Part shown: one piece after another, positions 1 through 11,568 of the stretch
Position numbering within the stretch: the stretch's first letter is position 1
Layout of the letters: each line of letters starts with the position of its first letter
Source: Ulota crispa
Taxonomy: Eukaryota; Streptophyta; Bryopsida; Orthotrichales; Orthotrichaceae
DNA: 64,000 nucleotides
Direction: 5' to 3'
Assembly: GCA_963920765.1 (NCBI GenBank)
Contig: OY987247.1
Coordinates: 15,162,471 to 15,226,470 of the forward strand
Program-made: the position numbers and the translations under genes
Notes under the pieces: generated by a model
The model's database searches: none
What the model was told of the DNA's origin: nothing
Seen by the model: the letters and a program-made list of their open reading frames with translations, nothing else

Positions 1-267
1 CAATTTAATAGTTTTTCCACTACTATTTTTTGACCCAAATTCACTTATTACTACTCTAAAATATGTTATTTTTAGTAAGGCATGAATTTTCACTGCTCAT
101 ATCTAACGGCTCATTGCTCAAATCTAACGGCTCACTGCTCAACGCTCAACGCTCCTTGCTCCCTGTTCACACTCTAGCATTGTTGTTCTAAAACTATACC
201 TCTGGAGAGTGTGGCAATTAGAAAGCTTCTAGAAGTGTTTGAGGGGCTGTTGAGTTGCCGCATGTAA
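1..267. other. gene-free left edge
   Basis: No coding signal is visible. Positions about 95-165 hold short imperfect repeats built on GCTCA and TCTAACGGCTCA. The rest is AT-rich and unassigned. Confidence 0.5.
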
Positions 268-591
268 GGTAGGATGCTCATAAACCGTCGAGGCTCTAAA
301 ACGGCCCACCCTTTGAAATGTACTCCTTTTGTACATGCTTTTTTTCATAGGTTTTCAAAATATACAAGTAATGTACATATGAGGAGGTGGGCGATTTTAG
401 AACCCTATGCCACTTCAGCTTCAAAATTTCATAACTAAATCCACAAAACTCCAAATAATATGAAACAACTTAAATTAGATGTCAATTCTTCTTGTCTTTC
501 AAGGAAATTTTACTGAAAAACATTTCAAGAAGTTTCACCTCCCCAAAATTCAGTTTCAGCCCTTAGATGGTCAGTTTATGAGCCTCCTACC
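268..591. mobile_element. MITE, GGTAGG family, copy 1 (324 bp)
   Basis: The left end reads GGTAGGATGCTCATAAAC and the right end is its near reverse complement (GTTTATGAGCCTCCTACC). Flanks are GTAA and TTAC. Two related copies lie at 34243-34564 and 60940-61264 with closely similar length and interior, for example a shared stretch ending in CAAGGAAA. No transposase is encoded, so it is a non-autonomous DNA element. The TAA/TTA-like flanks suggest a TTAA or TWA target, but the superfamily is not settled. Confidence 0.75.
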
Positions 592-639
592 TTACCAGTT
601 AATTGCATGTCCCTGCAAAGCTTGTGAAACTCTAGTGCA

Positions 640-980
640 GGGGAAGTCATGGCCATGGCGCAGCTCGAAATTAGGGTTTCATGGAGGAGCCCGCTTCACC
701 TCCGCTTACCCCCGCATGCTTGCCATTTTGGAAGATCTACTCTAGAAGCACTACAATTTTCAGTATGCAATCAGGAATTTATATTCCATTTGAGACGATC
801 GAAGTTTTAGAGCTCCCACGAGAACAGAGTATTTGGATGTTACTGATGCAGAATGATGCTTGACGTTTTGTTTCAAAGGCCTTGGTTGCAGCTCTGATCG
901 TTTCTGTTTTACAATTACCTCTTTCCAGTTCTTCAAGTGGCAAAATCAACCGTTAATTCAAAAGTTCAAGCTCAAGTAAG
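640..980 (+). other. possible 5' exon or gene fragment
   Basis: This stretch is richer in GC than its surroundings. An ATG at 651 opens a frame of about 50 codons that begins MAMAQLEIRV and ends near position 806. A second ATG at 681 opens a 60-codon frame. A good splice-donor-like CAAGTAAGT lies near 973. I do not recognise the peptide. It could be the first exon of a short transcript, a gene remnant, or the 5' leader of the F-box gene downstream. Confidence 0.25.
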
Positions 981-1379
981 TGCATCATGCTTTTTATCTC
1001 TTGTTATTTTTTTATTGGGTTTCTCGTTGGTGTTGCTCCAAATAACGGTTGAGGTTATCAAGGTTGGCGAATTGTTAGTTTTTTTTTTGTTACTTTTGGA
1101 GTTTGAAATGCATTTTTTCTTTGAAGATCTGGTTAAGTTATCACATCTTCTTCCTTTGATTTCCGATTGGCTTGTAGCTGGATAATAAGAGCTTTCGAAA
1201 TGTGGTGATGCTTAACCTAAAAAAAGAGTGGCTGAGTGAAAGTTTTGTTACGGGACCGCGTCTGGAAACAGCGCAAGAGGAGGACATTTGTAGTTTGTTG
1301 GAATTAGGGTTTGGAATGCTATGAGAGACTTTGTTTACTTGTGCAGTTGGAGAATCAGGTTTTGTGTTTGTTGTTTGGT

Positions 1380-1690
1380 GGCTACTTCCGTTGCTGTGAA
1401 TTACTGCTGTTCTTTGCAAGGTTTTTGGTTTTGGTTGGTTTAGGGTTTAGGGTTTAGGTCTTTGAATTTGGAGAATGGAATTGAGAAATTACTGCTCTTC
1501 TCTTCCGTTGCTGTGAATTACTGCTCTTCTCTTTGCCAGGCTTTTGGTTTTGGCTGGTTTAGGGTTTAGGTCTTCGAATTTGGAGCTTGGAATTGAGGAA
1601 TTACTGCCCTTCTCTTTACAAGGTTTTTGGTTTTGGCTGGTTTAGGGTTTAGGCCTTCGAATTTGGAGCTTGGAATTGAGAAACCGTGAT
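1380..1690. repeat. tandem repeat with telomere-like motifs
   Basis: Roughly three imperfect copies of an 80-120 bp unit lie just upstream of the F-box gene. Each unit contains the pattern GGTTTTGG, TTTAGGGTTTAGG, GAATTTGGAG and GGAATTGAG. The first copy carries three TTTAGGG heptamers in a row, the plant telomere repeat and the reverse complement of the telo-box. It may act as 5' leader or promoter DNA of the gene at 1795. Confidence 0.75.
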
Positions 1691-1752
1691 ACCCTCGCAT
1701 TATATGTGACATTTGAAATTATATGTGACATTTGAAATCTCTTGATCTGTAG

Positions 1753-1760
1753 AAACCCTA
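1753..1760 (+). promoter_or_regulatory. telo-box-like motif
   Basis: AAACCCTA lies about 35 bp upstream of the F-box start codon, in an otherwise AT-rich leader. Telo-boxes are common near plant transcription starts. Whether this one functions is inferred. Confidence 0.35.
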
Positions 1761-1794
1761 TATTTTTTAAAAGAGACTATATTACAGTGTTTCT

Positions 1795-3126
1795 ATGGCG
1801 GACGAAGATGTGAGTGGAGATGATAAGCAGCAGCACTATTCTCGGGTAGCCTCTGTACTAAAAGACAGGTTGCAGAATGGAGGAGCTCTTAGGAGAGACG
1901 GAGATTCTTCTGCTTTGATGGAGGTGTTGATACTAGCAGCCAAAGAGTTTGGGATTGAGAGCGAAGATCAAGGCCGGATAAAGCAAGTGGAGAAACGGTG
2001 TCAACACTCGTGCAGTGACCATGTGCAAACCATGAACCCTAAACTTTGGGAAAGTCTTCCTCGGGAGCTTTTGCAGCCGGTGTTTGGACACCTTCCATTG
2101 GATGTTACTTGCCGTATGCAGTTTTTGAATAAAGAATGGCAACGAACCATTACAGCTGACCCGGATTTTCACCGGTTGTGCAATGAAGTGTATCCAAATA
2201 TGGTGTGTATCATTTCAAAGTACTTTTGTAGTACGTTTTGGGTGAGGGTCTTTGATATCAACACTGCAAAGTGGCACTTGTACAAACTTGATGCTGGCCA
2301 TCCTCCTGTGCACTGGGTAGAAAACTTTGCACAGATGAACTTTGAATGCGAAGATGGAGGTTTGGTGTGCTTTGTCACGCGGTCAAACATGGACATGAGG
2401 AGAAAAAGAGACCGCTCGGCCTTCTTCTTCCATGTGGTGAATCCATTGACGAGGGTGTCAAAGGAGTTGCCTCCATTATTTGATATGAGGCAGTTGCAGC
2501 TGTTGCAAATGAGTGTGGACAAGAGAACCGGAGCATTCCAGGTGGTTATAGTGGCAAGAAGGAATGTGTGGACAAACTCAAGTAGAGGGTGGATATCGGG
2601 TGAACTTGCAGCACTACTGTATGACTCTTTGACAGGAGAATGGAGACCTTCGCCTTGTGACACTAATGTGGTGCTTCTCCACAAACACTTCGTCTATGAT
2701 TTTGCAAAAGAACAGTTGATTGCTATTGATTATTACAACTTTATGTCTTCTTTTGCTATGACCGCTCGTTACAAGGAGAGCGTTTTTATCCTGAAGAGTG
2801 GATCAGAAGGCCCCGCTAATGAAGAGCTGGCAACCGAGTCGCCAACTTTCTATATTGAAGAGTACCGTTTGGAATCAACTAACTGGGTGAAGGCCAAGAG
2901 TCACAGGTGCAATCCTTTTGAGCATCCTCCGAAGGCAAATTTTAGTTTGAAGCTGTATGCATGCAAAGGGTTTTTGCTGGTACTCGGAGAGCTTGATTCA
3001 CATGATTGGTGTAAAAAAAAGCTGGCATGGCTTTATGATCTATCGACAAGTCAATGGAAAGCCCTCGACTTTCCACCAAGAGATGACGAAAATTTTGTAT
3101 GTGAATCCACCCTTATTGTATCGTGA
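1795..3126 (+). CDS. F-box protein with kelch-like C-terminal region
   Basis: A single open frame of 443 residues with no intron. Residues about 80-125 form an F-box: NPKLWESLPRELLQPVFGHL, then LPLDV and an RMQFLNKEW segment. This is the part expected to bind SKP1 in an SCF ubiquitin ligase. The remaining ~310 residues contain spaced tryptophans and strand-like blocks (WVRVFDINTAKWHLY, ALLYDSLTGEWRP, LAWLYDLSTSQWKAL), each resembling a kelch/beta-propeller blade, which would recruit a substrate. The first 75 residues are acidic and polar with no recognised domain. The start at 1795 is the first ATG of the frame and lies close behind a telo-box-like motif. Length and architecture fit plant F-box/kelch proteins. 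The substrate cannot be inferred, and the blades are too diverged to count with certainty. Confidence 0.85.
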   Translation: MADEDVSGDDKQQHYSRVASVLKDRLQNGGALRRDGDSSALMEVLILAAKEFGIESEDQGRIKQVEKRCQHSCSDHVQTMNPKLWESLPRELLQPVFGHLPLDVTCRMQFLNKEWQRTITADPDFHRLCNEVYPNMVCIISKYFCSTFWVRVFDINTAKWHLYKLDAGHPPVHWVENFAQMNFECEDGGLVCFVTRSNMDMRRKRDRSAFFFHVVNPLTRVSKELPPLFDMRQLQLLQMSVDKRTGAFQVVIVARRNVWTNSSRGWISGELAALLYDSLTGEWRPSPCDTNVVLLHKHFVYDFAKEQLIAIDYYNFMSSFAMTARYKESVFILKSGSEGPANEELATESPTFYIEEYRLESTNWVKAKSHRCNPFEHPPKANFSLKLYACKGFLLVLGELDSHDWCKKKLAWLYDLSTSQWKALDFPPRDDENFVCESTLIVS

Positions 3127-6100
3127 AAATGTTAGGAGGTGTCATATACATCATGGTGATAAGAAATATTGTGTTAACTTGATTTATGAATCTCATTGGG
3201 GGGTTATATGTAAGAAGTGCGAGGAGAAGACGTGTAGGGCAATTTAATGGAAGCAAGTTTGTTATCTTGTCACTCTGTTCCTTGTTTTGCTACAATTGTC
3301 CTTGGCCTTCCGTTTTGCCATCAATGTTTTGTAATCAAAATTCAACTAAGATTAACAATTATCGCAATTAAAAAGGCTCATGACCTTAAATGCAAGCCTT
3401 CGCCTGCTCAGCATTAATAGATAGTTGATGAGATGGAGTTAATTGAGTCGGTCGAAATTGCAGCTACAATCTTTCAATTAATACTTTGTGGATAATGGAA
3501 TGTGTGGCAGCACTACTTGTTTTTTCGATCCTATTTCTAGGTGAGTACATATTTTTTCATACATTCATTGTATATGTAACTATTTTTCTTTGAGAATGTT
3601 GCTTATCCTCGATGTGAAACATTGTGTACCATTACTTTTTTAGCATACTAGAATGCTAGTGCTAGTTGATCTGGGTATTTTAAACGAGCATTTCCAATTT
3701 TCTGCTATTTTGTGTCCTTAAGAAGCATGGAACTTCACGTTGAAATTTGCTAAAGATGTAGTTTGGCTAGTGCAGAAAGGCAGCGAGCTTTGGAGTTGGA
3801 TGCAGATATTTTGGGTGTACAAACACATGTACATGACGTGGGTGGTTGGTTGGTGTGGTGAGCAAAGTAAGTTCAACTCTAAGAGTCATCTAGTGGGCCT
3901 TCAAGTTCATGCTGCTCAAACATCTATCTTGCAGAATTTAGGCAGCTATAACATCAATGGAAAAATAGAGAACTCTCTAATAAATACAAGACTTGTCTAA
4001 AACAGTAGTCAAACCCTCCTTGAATGTGCGTCACAACTTTTTCAATCCTTCGGGGTGGCTCATATAGAACTTCGTGTTCAATTTTATTTACTTTGTGTCC
4101 AACACATGCAATAGAATTTATCTCCATCTGCATTATAGTTTTCACAATACACCATGATCAATCAAATTTGACGTTTTAGAACCATGAAGTCTCTGTCTTT
4201 TAGGGGTTACTGAACTTAAACACGAGACTTGGAGACGCTATTATGAACCCTTATTGTCATTATTGATAAGGCGAGTTGACTAAGATGTTGGAGTTGAATG
4301 TCTTGCAGCGGACCTCCCAATGTGTATCTCTAAGGAGGTTTTGGAGGCGTTAATTTTCTCGGCTATGGGTAAATAATTGTAAATATGAGCATTAACGTTG
4401 CATTAGTTAATGAACTATCGATCTCAATGCATCTTTGAATTTTTTAATTGCGGTTTGAAATTTTAGTGTATAAGCACTCAAATGGTTGTAGTTGAAGTTC
4501 AAATTTAGCAATACTACAACGATGTCTGTGGATTTATTGGAGTCAATTAGTTACAATTGAACTGTGATTTTGTATAGCAAGGATATGTGGACCTCCTTTT
4601 ACTATAACTTGCAACACCAAGGTTAAGGCTATAAATTGTTACTTCTGTTGCATTATTGTTCTGAAGCCTCTTCTGAAGGTGGCATGCATTAAGATCTGGA
4701 GACTGACAATGTTTGGAAACTTTTTATGACTTAAACTATGGGGTTACAGTATTTCACAGAATGGACTCAGTTATTGATTTTGAGGATTTGATCAGAATGC
4801 TCAAAGTAAGGTCAGGTCAGCTAATTCTAAGTGTACTTTCTGAAATGATAGGTAGATAAATTCTACCAGTTGAACGTTGAGTTTTTATAACTTTTGCATC
4901 TTAATAGGTTCTTGGACATTAGGATATACCTCAATGTTTTGCATATTCGTTCAACTTGTTACATTTACCTAATTATGAATTATACATGCAAGCTAAGATT
5001 AAACATGGTCATGATGAATGAGAGATCATGATGTCATACATATCCTTCAAAGCTGAACTTACAGAATGCAAATTAGACCCACTATTGAGGGATCTTTTGA
5101 TGCCCCTTATATGAACCAAATTAGCAAAAATGTCTAGTTTATCTAGATTAAATGATGCATTTAGGTTGCCTTAACAATTAGGTTGCTTCATCCTAGAAAG
5201 TTATCTTATGACTCAATTGCTGGCTACTAGAGACATGTGATTCTTTAGGTACTAAAAATTTCACATTGTTTACTATTTGGATGACACTAGTTTGTTTTTT
5301 TGTAGTGTTGTTGTTGCCAAGTCCTTGTTAAAAATTGTTCACTGAAATCTCTTGATATTTTGTATATTTTCTTTTAAAATAAAATGTAGATTCTTATTTT
5401 GAACTTTGGAGTGCTTTAATATAGTTGAATATGGCATGCATGTAAATGCAACAACAAGCTTCAAGTTTAAGGTCTTTTGTATTGAGTTAACATTTTTGGT
5501 ATTCATTGTTTGTATGTTTTATCATCAAACATTAATATCAACTCACTTTATTGTGAGTTTATGTACATAATAAGAGCTCATATATCTTGATTTCTATATG
5601 AAGCAATATGACTAGCATTTGAGCAAGCATTTTATTAATTCTGAAGTTTACTCACAAATTATTCATAAAATAAATCATACTTAAAATAAGTGGTATTTTT
5701 TATTATTAGCATTGACTATGATCTATGCAATGAATTTAAGGACTATGAGTGGAAATTATGTTTGACACTTTTGTTGCCTAAACAAAAAAGTTATACAATC
5801 TTTCAAAGCATCCAACTAACTATTGCCTTTGTCTCAGAAAAGAAAAGAAAAAAAGAAAAAAAGAAAAAAAAACTTGTGTTTTAGAATTTGTGAGGGATTA
5901 AGAAATATTATCAACAAATTGTAATTGGAAGTGATTGGATATCAGGTTTAAAACACTCCAAACACTATTTTAAAACTTTAATGAATTAATTTTTTCTAAA
6001 AAGGAAAGGAATTTAGTGCCAAAGTTTTGAAATTTCAAGTGTTTTGTTATTGTTGCCAATAATTAGAAAAATTATTGATATAGAGTGTGCCAATGCAATT

Positions 6101-7449
6101 GTAAGTAAAGAACAAGTTAGCCTAGTTGCCCAAGTTGTCCATCTATCAAAAACTCAAATCTTAATGTTGATACAATTGATGATTTTAGGTTAATTATAGA
6201 CACAATTTGCAAACAAAAATCACGAATTCAAGTTTGCAACGCAAACATTGGCAATTCATGAGCACAAAATGCCCAAAAAATATCACCAAACATTCCAAGC
6301 AGTTAATTTTTATTTTAGAGATAAGCATAGGTTTCTTTCTATGACAAAAATCAAGTCAATATACAAACACGGGTTTTTGATTGAGACAAAAAATAAGTCA
6401 AAAATGGGTTTTTTTTTTTTAAAATAGAGGGAGTATATGATAAGGCTTACATTGATTTCAAAACTTGAATCGTTTTATGTTGACCATGGCTTTTATTTAT
6501 AATGGGAAAAAACAAAAGACCTCTTTCAATGGTTTTTTAATTGGTTTAAGTGGTTTTCATTATAATAACGGTTAATGTGACCTAGTTTTTGCTTTTGAGA
6601 GGATACCGAAGCACTACAATATATATTCTTGGACATTCGGTATGAATAAGGCAAAATGGAAGGCGTGATTTATCCCATCATCAAAGCAAAATACCATTCC
6701 ATTCGAATTTTTAAGTCGTGATTGTCCAAGAAAAAATTGTGGTCTAAATTGGGTTTTACATACATGTAAGACTCATGCCATTTTATAAATGAAAAATTCA
6801 CTTGAAAGTTTACATGGCCAAAATTGGTAATTTCTTTTGGTTATTACAGCAATAGCTATATGTGCTCTTTATGGTAGATTTATCAACAGAAACTATAATG
6901 CTTTACATCTCACGATTATTCAGTTAATCTTGGGATCAGCATTGCCAAATTCAAAAATGAATAGATTCAAACCCACACTATGGTTCCTCTTGGATTAATA
7001 TCAAAACCATGTAAAGTACCATAATGTTTTTTTAGTCTAAACTAAAAGTTTTCTGTGCTTTCATCCAACAAGGAGCTACACTATAAGAGGCTTTGTTCTT
7101 GCAGCACTAGCTTGCTTTTTGAAGTAGGTATCTCTTCAAAATTCCTCATGGTAACTTCTTAATGCAAAGCCCCGGCCTATAATGTTGTACTTTGAAAAGT
7201 GAGTCCAACCTTCATAAGAAATACTGTTAATTTTTATTGCCCTTTACGTTTGTAGGATTGTCAAAATATTAGCTCTTCAATTCTTTTTGACAAACTATGA
7301 GCAAATAAAAATTGCATAAAAAGTTCAAGTATTAAAACAAAGAACCTCATTGAAATCTAGAAACGAAACAAAACAAAAAAGAGTCTAAAACCTCAAACAA
7401 AAGTAAATATACTAGTGAAGCCTACATAATCCACCAAATACAGGTACTT
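3127..7449. other. gene-free stretch, AT-rich with decayed repeats
   Basis: The first 250 bp look like the 3' flank of the F-box gene. No ORF beyond this has convincing protein character. Visible items are an A-rich tract at 5836-5871, a stretch near 5060-5260 repeated in inverted orientation near 43540-43740, and an isolated GAGGGAGTA Stowaway-like end near 6427-6435 with no obvious partner. Confidence 0.5.
5060..5260 (-). repeat. dispersed repeat, pairs with 43540-43740
   Basis: On the minus strand this stretch shares AGTCAT, an AACTTT block, and AAGCAACCTAATTG followed by TTAAGGCAACCTAAA with the region around 43590-43655. The shared core is about 100 bp. The element type is unknown and the ends were not found. 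Confidence 0.55.
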
Positions 7450-7770
7450 GGAAAATTTCATGAATACCCTTGAAGTTTGTAATACTTACATAGATATCCC
7501 TGCTTTTTCAGAAATTACACAGATACCCTTAGACCGTAAGTTTTGTGGCGTTTGTTTGTTGTCCTTGTACTTTCTTCAGGACCAATGTTGAAGAAGAGAA
7601 TGTAATGAAACAAAAAAGAAGCAACTTGCATATAAAGGAAGAAGGGGAGTGGCATGCACAACAAAGCAAACTCTTGAAATTTTTGGTCTAAGGGTGTTTG
7701 TGTAAATTATGAAAAGCAAGGGTATCTCTATAAATATTGCAAACTTTAGGGGTTTTCATGAAATTTTTCC
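7450..7770. mobile_element. MITE, GGAAAATTTCATG family, copy 1
   Basis: About 321 bp with long imperfect inverted arms. The left arm starts GGAAAATTTCATGAATACCC and the right arm ends with its near reverse complement. The middle is also inverted-repeat rich and contains GGCATGCACAA. Related copies lie at 19902-20230 (inside an intron of the ankyrin gene) and 43750-44059. No coding capacity. A clean target duplication was not seen here. Confidence 0.75.
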
Positions 7771-9035
7771 TTAATCTATTATGATCAATTTGAGTGTATG
7801 TCCAAGTCAACTACCGGTAGTTAATTGTGTTTCATGTCATTCCAAATCTAAAAAAATGGTGGACCAATGTATAGCTTCAATTTCTTTTCCCCATAAAGAC
7901 ACTTGTAAGTGGATGTAGTGTTATGAGCTAGAAGTATATGTAGAATTGTAAAAGTAAGTTGTTGTGGATCTTTGGTAATCTAGTTACTAGTTGTACACTT
8001 ATGTAGCACTGGCCTTGAAGCCCTCCTTTTGGTTGTTATCCATACACTATACAAATGTATCATTTTATATCCTAGTGCCCATACCCGCCTTAGTTGCCCC
8101 ACTTATATATTGTATTTCTAATAATTCCAAGAACAAGGTTTTAAAATTGGTCCCTAAGGAGCCCTTCATTTGACCTTCAATTTTAAAATAGCCTTTTTAA
8201 ATGCAAAGTCACATTTTTTTTCACCCTTCACAATTGCATAGTCAATTTGTATTTTTGCCCTTCACTTGAAATGCACTCATCTACCCATGTCCCCCTTTCT
8301 CATTAAAAACTTTTTGCAATGTTAAGGAAATTATAACCTCCAAAATATAACAACAACGTCCTCCTATATTGTCTAGATCCAAAGCCAATTAAGTGTATAC
8401 CATTGAGTAGTCCATTGCTTTGGTCTTGGTGGAAACCACTCATTAATCTTGAATTTTCAAGGTTTTCAACACAAGTTGCAAATGCTATAACTTTTCCATC
8501 ATCAACCCTTAAACACCAATGTAGATGTTCTTTGTCAATAGATGACAAAAAAAATAGTGTGTTGGATGTTGGAGAGCTAATTTCATCCATCTATTTTTTT
8601 AAGTGAAAATTAAGATATAGTCCATCATAGAAGGCAAAAAATAACTTTACTAAATGCACTTGTATTTTAGGTATCCCAAACTGTAAGAAGATCCAAAAAA
8701 ACAATGTTAAGCCCCTTGCGTCTCTTTTTACAATTACCGTGAGGGCAACATTGCATGCCAACTTTTGACAATAGTATTAAATTTTATGGGCATTTTGCAA
8801 CACCATTGTAATGCCATTGTAGCTAGCACCTATAGTAACCAATTTGTTGTTTAAGGATTAAATAATTTAACATTTATCTCATTTTTAATAAAAATGTTTT
8901 TTTTTTTTCCTTTTTTGGCTAAAATTATGCAATAATCATATTAAGCAACCCTCTACATTTCTTTAAATGGAAGGCCCCACCACATTCAAAACACCACAAC
9001 AACAAGACAAAAATCAATTCAAAGTTGTAAAACTC
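7771..9035. other. gene-free stretch
   Basis: AT-rich DNA. Opposed short ORFs at 8303-8606 show no family features. No other structure was recognised. Confidence 0.4.
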
Positions 9036-9700
9036 TATACAATAGAACTCCTCTAAATTGATATGGTTGGGACCCCAAGAACTGGATTAGTTTAAATAAG
9101 TTATTAGTTAATTACCTTGAGGTTAGTGTCGGGATACCACCAGGGAGTATTAGTACTATTGAATTAACTACTTTGATTTATGACTGACGTATGATCCGAC
9201 ATTGAGATTTATGTTATACATTAGTTTACAAAGCATATCAGCTTACAAGGTACTCCCTTTGTCCCATTATAAACCCCCAAAAAACTTCTCCAAGAGGGAT
9301 TAACTGTATTTTAAGTCATTATGCTAGTGACAAATGCATTCTAGAATCAATATACTACCTACCAAATATTTGCAAAATCTCAAGTTTTTATGTTGCCATT
9401 TAGACATCCAAATTCCATGCAAAAAGTACCATTTTTGTACATGTTGCTAGCTCCTCATTATTAATGATTTTATGATTAATAGTAACAATGGTACCTCATA
9501 TGGGCAAGGCCAAGCTTGCTAGGATAGGAATGCTTTTTAATTGCTTAACTTACCCCCATGAGATCAATGGACATAACAAACACTTTCTCAACAATTGAAA
9601 TTAGCAAAAAGGAACTTTTTAGTGGGACAAGAACTATGCCTAATTTGGAGGTTTATATTGGGACAGAGGGAGTATTAGCTTACAGGAGTTCTACTGTATA
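9036..9700. mobile_element. MITE interrupted by a Stowaway
   Basis: The left end TATACAATAGAACTCCTCTA and the right end TACAGGAGTTCTACTGTATA are inverted copies. Inside the left end, TTGATATGGTTGGGACC follows, a pattern I recall from a widespread plant MITE type. A Stowaway at 9253-9672 sits near its right end, so the original element was only about 243 bp. The right border lies about 210 bp upstream of the RPS2 start codon. Confidence 0.6.
9253..9672 (-). mobile_element. Stowaway MITE, copy 1 (420 bp)
   Basis: Flanked by TA on both sides (9251-9252 and 9673-9674). It begins CTCCCTTTGTCCCATTATAA and ends with TTATATTGGGACAGAGGGAG. TA duplication and CTCCCTC-type termini are diagnostic of Stowaway elements, mobilised by Tc1/mariner transposases. 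Its interior matches the copy at 15020-15601 in the opposite orientation. Confidence 0.92.
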
Positions 9701-9730
9701 TCATGCCATCATATTCATGGATACCCCGAA

Positions 9731-9740
9731 TTAGGGTTTT
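9731..9740 (-). promoter_or_regulatory. telo-box upstream of RPS2
   Basis: TTAGGGTTTT reads AAAACCCTAA on the other strand. Telo-boxes are a known feature of plant ribosomal protein promoters. A second partial copy, GTTAGGGTT, lies near 9791. Position 170-180 bp before the start codon fits a core promoter or leader element. Confidence 0.6.
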
Positions 9741-9910
9741 ACCGAACCAGTGCCACAGGTGCGGAACCGAAGCGAAAACCCCCTCAGGCTCGGTTAGGGT
9801 TGAAGGAACACAAGGGCTCACGCGGCGGAGAACTCGTTCCTTTTCAATCTCGCGAGCGCTGCTGCAGCTCCCGCTTGCGCGACCTTTTGCAAAAAAAATT
9901 CTCCGCAGCC

Positions 9911-11568
9911 ATGGCTGAGCGAGGCGGAGAGCGAGGCGGCTTCGGCCGAGGCTTCGGTCGAGGCGGAGACCGCGGCGACCGGGGAGGCCGAGGCGACAGG
10001 GGCCGCGGAGATCGGGGCCGAGGACGGCGAGGTGCGAAGCGCGACGAGGAGGAGAAGTGGGTGCCGGTCACCAAGCTCGGCCGACTCGTGAAGGACGGCA
10101 AAATCAAGTCCCTGGAGCAAATCTACCTGTTCTCGCTGCCAATCAAGGAACACCAGATCGTGGAGTTTTTCCTCGGGTCCGCGCTCAAGGACGAGGTGAT
10201 GAAGATCATGCCCGTGCAGAAGCAGACGCGTGCTGGACAGCGCACGAGGTTCAAAGCTTTTGTGGTTGTTGGTGACAACAATGGCCATGTTGGCTTGGGT
10301 GTCAAGTGCAGCAAGGAAGTCGCCACCGCTATTCGGGGCGCTATCATTCTTGCTAAGCTCTCGGTGATTCCCGTGCGGAGAGGGTATTGGGGTAACAAGA
10401 TTGGCAAGCCTCATACCGTCCCTTGCAAGGTGACTGGGAAATGTGGCTCTGTTACTGTGAGGCTCATCCCTGCCCCTCGGGGATCCGGGATTGTGGCTGC
10501 CCGTGTGCCCAAGAAGGTCTTGCAGTTCGCTGGTATTGATGATGTGTTCACTTCTTCTCGCGGCTCTACTAAGACTCTCGGTAACTTTGTCAAGGTATGC
10601 TTGTTCCTCTTCTTGACCTAATCCATATCTAGGGTTTACTTAACTACCCGCCCATTGCTCAAGTCAAAACTCTTACCGGAACTTGAATTGTAAATGTAGT
10701 CCTTATATCGTGAATTTCGATCAATTGCATGTTATATATGGAGTGTATTTGGAGCAATGCAATGTTCAGATACATTCCATTCATAACATGCAACTGCATA
10801 TTTTGATCAATATGGAGTTGCATGTTATATACGGAGTGTACATGGACCAATGCAATGTACAGATACACTTCATATATAACATGCAACTCCATATTGATCA
10901 AAATTCACGTTTTATCCTTTTTAGTACTTTTACTTAATCATGTGAAGCTATATTCGTTGTCTATTTTATGGACTTTTGGGATACACATGTAACATTCTTT
11001 ACAGATTCTTGATGTAAGATTTGATCATATCTTCGTAGCATTTTTGCACGAACTGAAGGGATTGTATTGATTGTTTTAATAACGAAGGTCCTTTATTTTT
11101 TAGGTCAATTTCTGTGATTGCTGCTGTTTCAATGTGTTTGTATTGATTTAAACTTTATATATGTAATGTATATAACTCATTTTGTGTTACACTCATTCTA
11201 CATTTTCTTATGCTGAAGGAAATAGTAGTGCTTTATAAATGGGTTAAGCAAAAGTTGAGGATATCTTTAGGTTACGAATTCGGTGTCGGTAGCTTTAGCT
11301 TATTTCAGTTATTCGAGATCCTTTAAGCCAGTTTTTTGTATGTTCATTATATATGTCGATGATGTCATTGTAGTTCATGCTTTTAAATTGAGTTTTTGTC
11401 ATGCAGGCTACCTTCGAGTGTCTTCTGAAGACTTACGCCTTCTTGACTCCAGACCTGTGGAGGGAAACCCGGTTCTCCAAGTCGCCGTTCCAGGAATTTA
11501 CTGACTTCCTTGCTAAGCCTCACAAGATTAGCGTGTTGGAGGATGTAGAGAAGACGCCAGTATACTGA
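9911..11568 (+). CDS. RPS2: 40S ribosomal protein uS5 (RPS2), two exons
   Basis: Exons are 9911-10594 and 11407-11568. The intron is GT-AG, phase 0, 812 bp. The joined product is 281 residues, normal for the family. Residues 1-48 are an RG/GGR-rich tail ([16 protein letters not shown]) typical of eukaryotic uS5. Next come the S5 double-stranded RNA-binding region ([20 protein letters not shown]) and [17 protein letters not shown], then the C-terminal S5 fold with IPAPRGSG. Exon 2 encodes the last 53 residues and ends EDVEKTPVY. It is a component of the small ribosomal subunit, near the mRNA entry site. An in-frame ATG at 9800 would add 37 residues, but the conserved MAERGG start at 9911 is preferred. 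The first exon is strikingly GC-rich compared with its surroundings. Confidence 0.97.
10716..10904. repeat. hairpin repeat in the RPS2 intron
   Basis: Positions 10801-10904 form a 104-bp inverted repeat: TTTTGATCAATATGGAG at one end and its reverse complement at the other, with GCATGTTATATACGG inside. A diverged, shorter copy of the same unit precedes it with a 92-bp offset (GCATGTTATATATGG at 10728). It resembles a small MITE or tandem hairpin lying wholly within the intron. Confidence 0.75.

Noticed and set aside
9800-9910. N-terminal extension of RPS2 from an upstream in-frame ATG
   Set aside because: The family starts at the conserved MAERGG, and the extension has 5'-leader character.
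10057-10593. Several overlapping ORFs on both strands within RPS2 exon 1
   Set aside because: GC-rich coding sequence leaves the other frames open by chance; they are shadows of RPS2.
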